Below are positions 16,000 to 23,966 of a DNA stretch of 31,588 nt, piece by piece; the first letter of the stretch is position 1; each line of letters starts with the position of its first letter. The notes beneath the pieces are model-generated. The model searched no databases, was not told where the DNA came from, and saw only the letters and a program-made list of their open reading frames with translations. Source of the DNA: Vibrio tasmaniensis 1F-187 (lineage in GTDB: Bacteria > Pseudomonadota > Gammaproteobacteria > Enterobacterales > Vibrionaceae); NCBI RefSeq assembly GCF_000272405.2, contig NZ_AJZM02000221.1, positions 1-31,588 of the forward strand, given 5' to 3'. The position numbers were made by a program, and so were the translations under genes.

Positions 16000-16884
16000 T
16001 TGAAAAGCAGTCAGTAGATAGTCGATAAAGACCTTCTTACGTTTCGGCATCAACTGTCTGTCTGCATACACTAGGCTTACTGAAACTTCTGGCATCTCAT
16101 ATTCAGGTAACAAGCGAATCAGCTTACCTGTCTTGAAGTGTTCCCGACAAATGAATTCAGGAAGCACCGCCAAGCCGAGCCCATCCACACACGCTGTTAG
16201 GCATGCCGTGATGGTATTCACCCGCAACTGACACGGTAGATCGATCAAAATCGACTCACCGCCTTCTAATTGCAAATGCCACTTAGGTAGACGTGCCGCC
16301 TTGTTCACGACCTCAATCATCCTAAATGGAGGCTTAAGGTCATCGGGTGAAGAGATTTCACCGAACTGTTCTAAATACTCAGGGCTGGCTACCAATACAC
16401 GCTTCGATGTTGTGAGGTAACGAGAAACCAAGCTCGAGTCCACTAGCTCACCAATTTGTGCGTAAAGATCGATCCCCTCCGCAATGATGTCGACTTCTCG
16501 ATTCGATAGTTCTAAGTTCAAAGTCACGTTTGGGTGCTCTTTTAGGAAACTGTGGATGTATGTGGCTAATACTTGATGCCCCAATTCGACAGGCAACACA
16601 ACATTCAACTGCCCTCGGATCAAATCCTGATTGGCAGAAACCTCTAACTCAGCTTGGTTCATGATCTCTTGCATCTGCATGCTCGACTGATAAAAGCGCT
16701 CACCCTCTGGCGTTAAAACTAAACTTCGTGTCGAACGAGTGATCAACCTCACACCTAGGTGCTGTTCCAGCTCGTCTAGCTTTCGGCTGACGGTCGACTT
16801 GGTCATGTTCAATGCTTCAGCTGCGTGCGTGAAACTCCCACAATCAACAACTTGTGTAAAAACAGTCACAGCATTTAAGTCCAT
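15982..16884 (-). CDS. LysR-family transcriptional regulator of the efflux operon
   Basis: A 300-residue LysR-type regulator. The winged helix-turn-helix is at about 3-60 (FTHAAEALNMTKSTVSRKL, then LGVRLITRSTRSLVLTPEG), joined to the effector-binding domain at about 90-295. The sequence resembles the CrgA/AaeR-like branch. GGGAG precedes the ATG at seven bases. It is divergent from the EmrA/EmrB-type operon, the usual arrangement for a LysR regulator and its target, with a dyad in the shared region. The ligand is likely a pump substrate, but this is inference. Confidence 0.92.
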   Translation of the reverse strand: MDLNAVTVFTQVVDCGSFTHAAEALNMTKSTVSRKLDELEQHLGVRLITRSTRSLVLTPEGERFYQSSMQMQEIMNQAELEVSANQDLIRGQLNVVLPVELGHQVLATYIHSFLKEHPNVTLNLELSNREVDIIAEGIDLYAQIGELVDSSLVSRYLTTSKRVLVASPEYLEQFGEISSPDDLKPPFRMIEVVNKAARLPKWHLQLEGGESILIDLPCQLRVNTITACLTACVDGLGLAVLPEFICREHFKTGKLIRLLPEYEMPEVSVSLVYADRQLMPKRKKVFIDYLLTAFQNRKHK

Positions 16885-16958
16885 CGTACTTCTCCCAAAG
16901 CCCTATTAGTAAGATTCACGCAACAGTGTTTCCCTTTTTTCCTATCTTATCAATCAAT

Positions 16959-16977
16959 CGAATTCATTTACAATTCG
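16959..16977. promoter_or_regulatory. Dyad operator candidate in the LysR/efflux intergenic region
   Basis: CGAATT (16959-16964) and AATTCG (16972-16977) form a perfect inverted repeat with a seven-base spacer, in the 128-base divergent region and 36 bases before the efflux operon start. LysR proteins bind interrupted dyads of this size. There is no other dyad of this quality between the two genes. Confidence 0.55.
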
Positions 16978-17012
16978 TTACATCTAAATAAAAACAAAAT
17001 GAGAAATAAAAA

Positions 17013-18077
17013 ATGACAGAGAACAACAACGCTTCGCAATCAGTAAGCACAAAAAAACGTAAAAAAGCTCCGCTTATTGCTACTGCGATCATGCTGTCAT
17101 TAGGCCTAGCTGGCGCCGGATATTGGTACGGCTATGGCCAATACTTTGAATCTACCGACAATGCCTACCTACAAGGCGACATCACGAATATAAGTCCGAA
17201 GGTGTCGGGTTATATTGTTAAGTCTTACGTGAGTGATAACCAATCGGTTAAACAAGGTGACTTGTTGGTTCAAATTGATGATCGTGATTACCAATCGGCA
17301 CTTGCTCAGGCGAATGCGCATTTAAGCGTCGTTCAATCAAGCGTACACAACCTTATCGCTCAACAAACGTTACAACGTAGCCAAATAAATCAAGCCGAGA
17401 GCCGTGTTGATTCCGCACAAGCTGAATACGAGCGTGCAATCCAACAAGTAGTGCGTTCTCGTAGCTTATTAAAGCGTAACTATGCTTCGCAAGATGAAGT
17501 CGACAGCATGGTCGCACAACAAAAAGTCACCCAAGCAGAACTTGAAGAAGCGAAAGCAAACCTTGTCGCAAGTAATGATCAACTAATCGTGATTGCGAGT
17601 GAAATCGAACAAGCAAACGCATCCGTGACTGAAGCTCAAGCACAAAGAGATCAAGCACAACTTAACCTTGATTACACCAAGGTTTACGCGCCAGCGGATG
17701 GCGTGATTGGTAAACGTAGCGTCCGTGAAGGCTTGCTGATTCAAGCAGGCGCGCCACTTATGAGTTTGGTACCAAACAACCAAGTGTGGATTGAAGCTAA
17801 CTTCAAAGAAACACAGCTAAGCGGCATTCACAAAGGCCAAACGGTAGAAGTCGAACTGGATGCCTTTCCGGGACAACCACTCGAAGGCGTTGTCGACAGC
17901 TTCTCCCCTGCAACTGGTGCAAAGTTTGCGCTACTGCCGCCAGAAAACGCGACCGGTAACTTCACTAAAATCGTTCAACGTGTGCCGGTGAAAATTACGA
18001 TTCCAGATCAGCAAGAGTTGAAAGGTCGACTGCTTCCTGGTTTGTCTGTGGTAGCGACCATCGATAAACGAGGCTAG
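17013..18077 (+). CDS. EmrA/HlyD-type membrane fusion protein
   Basis: The periplasmic adaptor of a tripartite efflux pump, linking the inner-membrane transporter to a TolC-like channel. The 354 residues comprise a basic N-terminus, one membrane helix (about 19-38), the first lipoyl half with TDNAYLQGDITNISPKVSGY (49-68), an Ala/Gln-rich coiled-coil hairpin (about 95-215), the second lipoyl half (YTKVYAPADGVIGKRSV, about 221-237) and a beta-barrel with NFKETQL. The coiled coil is of EmrA length. It is followed after three bases by the MFS partner. No TolC gene is in the window. Confidence 0.93.
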   Translation: MTENNNASQSVSTKKRKKAPLIATAIMLSLGLAGAGYWYGYGQYFESTDNAYLQGDITNISPKVSGYIVKSYVSDNQSVKQGDLLVQIDDRDYQSALAQANAHLSVVQSSVHNLIAQQTLQRSQINQAESRVDSAQAEYERAIQQVVRSRSLLKRNYASQDEVDSMVAQQKVTQAELEEAKANLVASNDQLIVIASEIEQANASVTEAQAQRDQAQLNLDYTKVYAPADGVIGKRSVREGLLIQAGAPLMSLVPNNQVWIEANFKETQLSGIHKGQTVEVELDAFPGQPLEGVVDSFSPATGAKFALLPPENATGNFTKIVQRVPVKITIPDQQELKGRLLPGLSVVATIDKRG

Positions 18078-18080
18078 ACC

Positions 18081-19631
18081 ATGAGTAACGCTGGGGTAGT
18101 CACCCAAACTAATGATGATGACGAGGTTTCGAGACGCCATTGGATCGCCCTATTTGGCGGCTTAATCGGCGCGTTTATGGCGATCTTGGATATTCAGATC
18201 ACCAACTCGTCTCTCAAAGACATTCAAGGTGCGCTATCTGCCACCTTGGATGAAAGCTCGTGGATTTCTACGTCTTACCTAGTCGCAGAGATGATCGCTA
18301 TCCCACTCAGTGGTTGGCTTTCTAAAGCGCTCGGTAAACGCCGTTATATCACGTGGACGACGGCCATTTTCACCATTTCATCTTTGTTATGTTCGTTCTC
18401 TTGGAATATGACCTCGATGATCGTATTCCGAGCGATGCAAGGCTTCAGTGGTGGCGCTTTAATCCCGCTTGCTTTCTCGTTAGTGATTCAGTTATTACCT
18501 GTTAACAAACGTGCTGTGGGTATGGCACTGTTTGGCGTAACCGCGACCTTTGCTCCATCGATCGGCCCAACATTTGGTGGTTGGTTGACGGAGAACTTCT
18601 CGTGGCACTATATTTTCTACATTAATATTCCGCCTGCTTTGCTTGTGATCACCATGATCCGATATGGCTTGGATGATGAAAAGCTCGACCTTGGCACGTT
18701 GAAAAAAGCCGATTGGTTTGGTATCGCCACCATGGCGTTAGGGCTAGGTTGTTTAGAAGTGGTACTAGAAGAAGGTAACCGGGAAGAGTGGTTCAGTTCG
18801 AGCTTTATTATTGGCTTGAGTATCGTGTCGGCGGTGAGTTTGGTTTACTTCGTGATAAACGAACTCCAACACAAAAAGCCATTGGTTAACCTGCGGCTAT
18901 TGCGGGATGGGCAGTTTGCTATGTCTTGTATCGCCTATTTGATTTTGGGGATGGCGTTGCTTGGCTCTATCTATGTGCTGCCGATGTATCTCACTCAAAT
19001 TCAGCAATATAACGCGATGGAAATTGGTGAAGTGCTAATGTGGATGGGTTTCCCACAACTTCTGATATTCCCAATTGTGCCCAAGCTAACACAGATCATT
19101 AAGCCTAAGTACTTGGTGACCTTTGGCTTCGCAATGTTCGGTTTCAGTTGTTACGTGAATACGCACATGACAATCGATTTTGGTGGCCAACAGCTGATTT
19201 TGTCTATGGTTCTGCGTGCTATCGGTAGCCCATTTATTATGGTTCCGCTGTCTTTGGTTGCCATGAAAAACATCAGTAAAATGGACACGCCAGACGCATC
19301 AACGTTAACCAACGTAATGCGCAACCTAGGGGGTGCTTTCAGCATCGCGATTATCGCTACGCTACTCGACAACAAAACCCGTGAGCATCTGGCTCACATC
19401 AAGGAGTCGTTACCTTCCGTGAGTCAACTTGGTTGGCAGACGCTTCAGCAACAACAAGCATTTTTCATTCAGTCAGGAAGTGATGCCGCAACGGCGATGC
19501 AACAAGCGCAAGCAAGCTTACTTGATACAATGCAACGTGACGCTGCCATCATGGCTTACAACGATGTGTTCTTAATGATGACGGCGTTCTTAGCTCTAGC
19601 TGCAGTATTGATTTTGAGCATGCGTGATTAG
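18081..19631 (+). CDS. EmrB/QacA-type MFS drug efflux transporter (DHA2, 14 helices)
   Basis: The inner-membrane pump of the same tripartite system, a proton antiporter of 516 residues, typical for the 14-helix DHA2 family. The first helix carries the family motif LDIQITNSSLKDIQG (36-50). Motif A is seen as GWLSKALGKRRY (78-89) and antiporter motif C as FAPSIGPTFGGW (157-168). The gene is translationally close to the adaptor (stop to start, three bases), and a strong terminator ends the operon. Substrates cannot be read from the sequence; hydrophobic toxins, detergents or fatty acids are usual for this family. Confidence 0.95.
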   Translation: MSNAGVVTQTNDDDEVSRRHWIALFGGLIGAFMAILDIQITNSSLKDIQGALSATLDESSWISTSYLVAEMIAIPLSGWLSKALGKRRYITWTTAIFTISSLLCSFSWNMTSMIVFRAMQGFSGGALIPLAFSLVIQLLPVNKRAVGMALFGVTATFAPSIGPTFGGWLTENFSWHYIFYINIPPALLVITMIRYGLDDEKLDLGTLKKADWFGIATMALGLGCLEVVLEEGNREEWFSSSFIIGLSIVSAVSLVYFVINELQHKKPLVNLRLLRDGQFAMSCIAYLILGMALLGSIYVLPMYLTQIQQYNAMEIGEVLMWMGFPQLLIFPIVPKLTQIIKPKYLVTFGFAMFGFSCYVNTHMTIDFGGQQLILSMVLRAIGSPFIMVPLSLVAMKNISKMDTPDASTLTNVMRNLGGAFSIAIIATLLDNKTREHLAHIKESLPSVSQLGWQTLQQQQAFFIQSGSDAATAMQQAQASLLDTMQRDAAIMAYNDVFLMMTAFLALAAVLILSMRD

Positions 19632-19701
19632 CGCTAGTTTTTTAGTTAGTAAAGCTTCAAAAAAGGCTACATTTCGGATAAAAAATCGAGTAAGAAAACA
19701 G

Positions 19702-19733
19702 AGAGGTAAGCTTATCGGCTTACCTCTTTTTTA
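19702..19733 (+). terminator. Strong terminator of the efflux operon
   Basis: AGAGGTAAGC (19702-19711) pairs perfectly with GCTTACCTCT (19718-19727) around a six-base loop and is followed directly by a run of T. Confidence 0.95.
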
Positions 19734-19862
19734 TTTCTAAAACACGGATAACCCCACAAAAACAAGGTAAACGTAGACTGCGTTTGAAGGCTTTCATAAA
19801 TGTTATCGAATACTCTTTAATTACCAATAGTTTATTGAGTGTTTGTATGTGATATAGGCACC

Positions 19863-19891
19863 TTGACAATGTGCAACCTGACACCTAAATT
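19863..19891 (+). promoter_or_regulatory. Sigma-70 promoter of the receiver/Hpt operon
   Basis: TTGACA (19863-19868) is a perfect -35 box, followed after 17 bases by TAAATT (19886-19891), a four-of-six -10 box. Transcription would start about 20 bases before the ATG at 19918. Confidence 0.6.
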
Positions 19892-19917
19892 AAACATAAC
19901 ATTTGGTATTGAGGAAA

Positions 19918-21507
19918 ATGGATTTGACCTTACCAACAGACCTGCGGGTTTTGATTGTCGACGACTCTAAGAGCGCAACAATACTTATTAAGCAGCAACT
20001 CTCGAGCTTGGGCATTTCACATGATTGCATCTTTATTGCGACCGATTATCGACAAGCCATCAAGGCGGTTGAGACGCACTCTTTTCATGTACTCCTCATC
20101 GATTACCACTTAGAACAGTCTTTTACTGGCTTTGAGCTGTTGGGGATTCTGTATCGAAACAGGCTCATCGATCATACAGTCGCCACGATTCTTGTTTCTG
20201 GGGATATGCGTCAGGAAACCGTATTGACCGCCCTTTCTGGCGAAGCACATCACTTTGTTTCTAAACCGATCAATACTCAATCTTTAGGCAAGAAGATTCA
20301 AAGTGCTGTGTCCGTTTCGAAGAAACTCACTCAACTGAATGACTTATATCCGGTCACTAATCTGGAACGATTGACACAAGCGTTGGCGATCTCCCCTAAT
20401 GGCAATAGCGTTCAGTTTGAAGCGACGTTGATTGAACACTTAATTGGAGGCAAAGAATGGGATTTGCTTTCAAGCACAATCAACAACTCGAACACGAAAA
20501 TGCACCCGACTAAATTAGTCGCAGAGGCATTAATTCTAGACAGCTTGGGTAAACCGAACCTAGCCATAGAAAAGCTCCACAATTACCTGATTGCTCAGCC
20601 GTTGTCATTAAACGTTATTGATTGTTTAAGCTGCATTTATGAAAAACATAATATGTTACTGCCCGCACTTAAACTGGCCATAAGAGCGTTTGAAATGACG
20701 CCTAGCATCAGTCACCGTGCGATAAGAGCAATCGACTTGGCAGAAAACGTCGACAACACCCTGATGCTTATCAAGCTTGGTGAGATGTACGCGACGCATA
20801 TATCGTCTGCCGACATTGATATTATTCATTCCATTAGCGCTCACTTCAGTTCATTAAAGGCGACCTACCAACGTGAGACACAATTAAAGTACAAACGTAT
20901 TCTGTTGGAACATGCTAATCAATTCACAGAGTTGGTAAACCTCAAACTTCCGGTAAAACAACAGCAACAAGTTCTGGCCAGCCTTGCCCTATTTCAAAGT
21001 AATATTTTACTCATTGAGAACAGCCCTCAAGTTGCTCACAAGAAAGTGATTCGAGCCTCGACACTGTTAGCAAATAACTTTTACAACCAACCCACTCACT
21101 TATTGCTTCAATTGCTGCATCTTTTAACTCACTTTGGCGAGTACTCCCTGTACCACTTAGTTGCTGAGTGCTTAAAAGCTCGAGGGGAGACAATAAACCA
21201 TCAACTCGAATCACAAGATGTAGACCCTTCTACTTGTGTAAATATCGAAAATTCCGATTCCATCCAAGAACTAAAGGACTACATTCACAATTACCCATAT
21301 TCAATTGCGGCGAAACTTGACTATATATATGCCGTCCATAAAGCTCATATAGAAGAAAACCTTAGACACGAATACTTGAAACAGCTCGCACAGCTAGAGC
21401 TTCCACCAAGATGGAGCCAATGGCTCAGTGATTCATTAAGATCTGGTTTTTCTACTAAGCCGCCCAGCCCATTTTCAACATACAGCCGACAGGAGTCTAT
21501 ATGCTAG
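19918..21507 (+). CDS. Response regulator with receiver domain and long helical (TPR-like) C-terminus
   Basis: A 529-residue protein without a DNA-binding or enzymatic output domain. The receiver domain (8-125) has Asp15/Asp16, phosphoacceptor Asp62 (LLIDYHL), Ser94 and Lys116, so it should be phosphorylatable. From about 150 on the protein is all-helical with paired-helix spacing, suggesting TPR-like repeats for protein binding. The layout recalls V. cholerae VieB, a receiver plus TPR protein that modulates a partner kinase; the resemblance is architectural only. I use the ATG at 19918 (preceded by GAGG); an in-frame TTG five codons upstream is unsupported. The gene overlaps the Hpt gene by seven bases. 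No kinase lies nearby. Confidence 0.83.
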   Translation: MDLTLPTDLRVLIVDDSKSATILIKQQLSSLGISHDCIFIATDYRQAIKAVETHSFHVLLIDYHLEQSFTGFELLGILYRNRLIDHTVATILVSGDMRQETVLTALSGEAHHFVSKPINTQSLGKKIQSAVSVSKKLTQLNDLYPVTNLERLTQALAISPNGNSVQFEATLIEHLIGGKEWDLLSSTINNSNTKMHPTKLVAEALILDSLGKPNLAIEKLHNYLIAQPLSLNVIDCLSCIYEKHNMLLPALKLAIRAFEMTPSISHRAIRAIDLAENVDNTLMLIKLGEMYATHISSADIDIIHSISAHFSSLKATYQRETQLKYKRILLEHANQFTELVNLKLPVKQQQQVLASLALFQSNILLIENSPQVAHKKVIRASTLLANNFYNQPTHLLLQLLHLLTHFGEYSLYHLVAECLKARGETINHQLESQDVDPSTCVNIENSDSIQELKDYIHNYPYSIAAKLDYIYAVHKAHIEENLRHEYLKQLAQLELPPRWSQWLSDSLRSGFSTKPPSPFSTYSRQESIC

Positions 21508-21833
21508 ATTTTGATGCCTTAAATGCCTACTTAGATAATGACAAAGAAGTGATTTTCGCTGTGTTGTCTGTGTATCAAGAAGACCATGGCAATTCATTAG
21601 AAGAGATACAAGAACTGGTACAGCAACAGGATTGGGGCAAGCTTCATTTTACCGTGCACACATTAAAAGGCATATTAGCCAGCTTCGGCGAAGAAACCGC
21701 CACCGTGGCCTTAGAAAGAGTCGAGCAAAACACACTTAATAAGCTTGCACCTCAAGATGATGATCTTTCTGTTATCTACAGCGAAATGAAGATCATCAAC
21801 AAACAAATCGATGAGGTGCTCAGCACTTATTAG
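21501..21833 (+). CDS. Stand-alone Hpt (histidine phosphotransfer) protein
   Basis: A 110-residue four-helix Hpt protein that passes phosphate between a hybrid kinase and a response regulator. The active site is HTLKGILASFG with His53 as the phosphorylated residue, followed by the conserved Lys56 and Gly57. Length equals a single Hpt domain with no other part. GGAG lies seven bases upstream, inside the preceding gene. The overlap with the receiver protein suggests the two form a relay pair, with the donor kinase encoded elsewhere. Confidence 0.92.
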   Translation: MLDFDALNAYLDNDKEVIFAVLSVYQEDHGNSLEEIQELVQQQDWGKLHFTVHTLKGILASFGEETATVALERVEQNTLNKLAPQDDDLSVIYSEMKIINKQIDEVLSTY

Positions 21834-22294
21834 TCAACTCACTGAGCTTTTAGTATTCCGTAACAGCTTTTAGTCTCCACTAATAGTTTTATAGTTTTAC
21901 GCAGCAAACAATGTCAGCTGAACAGGTTAAAGAGCTGAGGTACTTTGGCAACATGGAACCTCGACTCTTGCCACGTTCTCCTCATTTTCCCTATCAATTA
22001 TATAGCCGCCCGCTCCTATAAATTCACTCGGTTTATCTACATACGCCAATGCATAACACATACTTTATAAGCTATGCATGTTCATGTTTCCTATGAAAAA
22101 CCGACACGTTCGATGAGATGTAAAATGGTTAAATACTTGTAGATCTTTTTGTGACGTAAGTATACGAAATTGCATTTTATTTATTGGTAAAGAAGAAACT
22201 GTTATCTACACTCTAATGAAACCAAGCGTTAATCACTTGGTGGCATAATAATAAAATAAATAAAACGTTCAGTCGGCTAAAAAAGGACAAGGAA
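21834..22294. other. 461-base intergenic region before the sigma factor gene
   Basis: No established gene is seen. Near the left end AGCTTTTAGT occurs twice (about 21846 and 21869). A 36-codon open frame (21911-22021, plus) has ordinary codon use but no ribosome binding site. A weak dyad TGCATA...TATGCA spans about 22050-22080. The better dyad at 22221-22241 is listed separately. An AAGGA ribosome binding site for the sigma factor lies at the right end. The length leaves room for a complex promoter or a small RNA, but no known one is recognised. Confidence 0.5.
22221..22241. promoter_or_regulatory. Dyad upstream of the sigma factor gene
   Basis: ACCAAG (22221-22226) and CTTGGT (22236-22241) form a perfect inverted repeat with a nine-base spacer, 54 bases before the start codon, a usual place for an operator. 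No known regulator motif is recognised. Confidence 0.35.
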
Positions 22295-23191
22295 ATGAAC
22301 AATGACAGTTTTGCTGCGTTTCAGGGGCTCACGGATGACACACCCATTAAAGAATCATTTTCTACCACTGCAGAACCTTATGCTCACTATCTAAAGGATA
22401 TCGTGGGGATTGATCTGCTGTCGCGTGAAGATGAGGTGTATTACGCAAAATTGAATCGCGCTGGTGACAAGCAAGCACGTGACATCATGATCGAATCAAA
22501 CCTGCGACTTGTTGTAAAAATCGCAAAGAGTTACCTAAAACGTAAAGGCAACAACTTCACGCTGCTCGACCTGATCGAGGAAGGTAACATCGGCTTAATC
22601 AAAGCAATCGATAAATACGACCCCGAACCCGGTTATCGCTTTTCGACTTACGCCGTATGGTGGATTCGAGAGAATATTGAAGCGGCATTGATGAATAAAG
22701 GTCGTACTGTCCGATTGCCCGCCCACGTATGCAAAGAAATAAATAGCCTCGCGTCCAAGAAGCTCGATGTAAGTAAAAAAATGAGTAAAGAGATTTCTAT
22801 TTCAGAGTTGTCAGACAGCTCTGGCGTTAAGGCAAAACGTGTCGACCAACTCGTGGCGCTTAGCGGGTTTATTGACGTGACAACAACGGTTGGTATCAGC
22901 CACGCACCAATAGTACTTGAACAGTGTGAAAGTGAGTATATCCCTGACCCGCAAAAAGATTGTGAAGATCAGTCTTTTACCCAAGCTCTAGAGCAAATAA
23001 TAAACACACTGCCACCCAAATTACAGAAGGTTCTCATTCACCGTTTTGGTTTCTTTGATAACAAGGTGAAAACACTGTCTGAGGTGGGACAAATGCAAGA
23101 TGTGAATGTTTCTAATGAGCGTGTTAGACAAATGCAGAAAGAAGCAGTCGAGAGAATTCAAAAACGACTCAAATTTGATGGTTGGGTGTAA
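22295..23191 (+). CDS. RpoS-like alternative sigma factor (sigma-70 family, no region 1.1)
   Basis: A 298-residue sigma-70-family factor that would direct RNA polymerase to a special set of promoters. Region 1.2 to 2 runs from about 29 to 140 and holds [12 protein letters not shown] (69-80), [21 protein letters not shown] (split at 90-110) and [18 protein letters not shown] (116-133), the -10 recognition and melting part. Region 3 (about 140-205) is short and divergent. Region 4 (about 230-292) ends in the helix-turn-helix [14 protein letters not shown]. It is shorter than RpoS (about 330) and lacks region 1.1. It most resembles the additional RpoS-like factors of Vibrionaceae such as RpoQ/RpoX, which are linked to quorum sensing, motility and biofilm; I cannot decide which. 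It is transcribed alone and ends at the terminator 23295-23323. Confidence 0.88.
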   Translation: MNNDSFAAFQGLTDDTPIKESFSTTAEPYAHYLKDIVGIDLLSREDEVYYAKLNRAGDKQARDIMIESNLRLVVKIAKSYLKRKGNNFTLLDLIEEGNIGLIKAIDKYDPEPGYRFSTYAVWWIRENIEAALMNKGRTVRLPAHVCKEINSLASKKLDVSKKMSKEISISELSDSSGVKAKRVDQLVALSGFIDVTTTVGISHAPIVLEQCESEYIPDPQKDCEDQSFTQALEQIINTLPPKLQKVLIHRFGFFDNKVKTLSEVGQMQDVNVSNERVRQMQKEAVERIQKRLKFDGWV

Positions 23192-23294
23192 GTCTCAACC
23201 CTACTGATAAGTTATAACGACAGGAAAGAACAATAACGTTAGACAAAAGCATCGTTAATTGAGAGCAACAACGTTAATTAAAGAAAGAACCTTA

Positions 23295-23323
23295 AGGGTG
23301 AGCCTCAAAGCTTGCCCTTTTTG
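23295..23323 (+). terminator. Terminator of the sigma factor gene
   Basis: AAGGGTGAGC (23295-23304) pairs with GCTTGCCCTT (23311-23320), including two G-T wobbles, and is followed by a T-run. Confidence 0.82.
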
Positions 23324-23411
23324 TTTGCCTAATTCGGTAGAAAAACAAAAAGATCGTAAGCACACGAACCCTAAATGGCTAATCGCTATTGGCAAATGCC
23401 ACAGCATTCAC

Positions 23412-23765
23412 TTACCTTAAAGAAGTGACTCGCTCACTGCGTAAAATGAGATAATTGATGTAAGTGGTTTCAAGGCAATCTTGTTCCCACACAGATAAAA
23501 TCCGCTTAGCCGCAAAATAATAATCTTTGTTTCTCAACAGCATCCCAACAGTGCCGCTGAGCTTTTCAAATCGAACGTGATCGATCGCAGAGATGTAGTC
23601 ATCTTCACTTTCAATAATGGGTGCTAAACCATCAGTAAACCAATTATTCAATATTTCTCGCATCTCTAATTCGGACTCAGGCACATCCACACTCGACAAC
23701 TCACGATGTTGAGGTGGTGGTACGATGTACTTCGACGCTTGCGGTGAACTGACATAACGATACAT
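23412..23765 (-). CDS. Unrecognised 117-residue protein
   Basis: I do not recognise the family. The first 30 residues are Pro/Ser-rich and probably flexible; the rest is predicted helical by eye, with aromatic and acidic residues, no signal peptide, no membrane segment and a single cysteine (in EQDCLET). A very good ribosome binding site, AAAGGAGGG, precedes the ATG, so it is likely translated. It is downstream of the giant repeat protein on the same strand but separated from it by a terminator, and converges on the sigma factor gene. A cytoplasmic regulatory or adaptor role is possible but unsupported. Confidence 0.7.
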   Translation of the reverse strand: MYRYVSSPQASKYIVPPPQHRELSSVDVPESELEMREILNNWFTDGLAPIIESEDDYISAIDHVRFEKLSGTVGMLLRNKDYYFAAKRILSVWEQDCLETTYINYLILRSERVTSLR

Positions 23766-23849
23766 GTCGTCCCTCCTTTCTAACTAACTCTTCTAATAAT
23801 TAAGGACATTTTTATCTGTTCTCAAGTTTATTTAGCGAAACAAAACAAA

Positions 23850-23886
23850 TAAAAAAGCCATGCATCAATAACTCTACATGGCTTTA
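23850..23886 (-). terminator. Terminator of the giant repeat protein gene
   Basis: AAAGCCATG (23854-23862) pairs perfectly with CATGGCTTT (23877-23885). On the minus strand the stem is followed by a T-run of six. It lies about 80 bases past the stop codon. Confidence 0.88.
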
Positions 23887-23966
23887 ATGAGGGCAACTTT
23901 ACGCCGCCCTATCTACTTGTTGGTTTAGACTAAATGTCGGTTCAGACTAAAACTAAGCCCTCTCGA

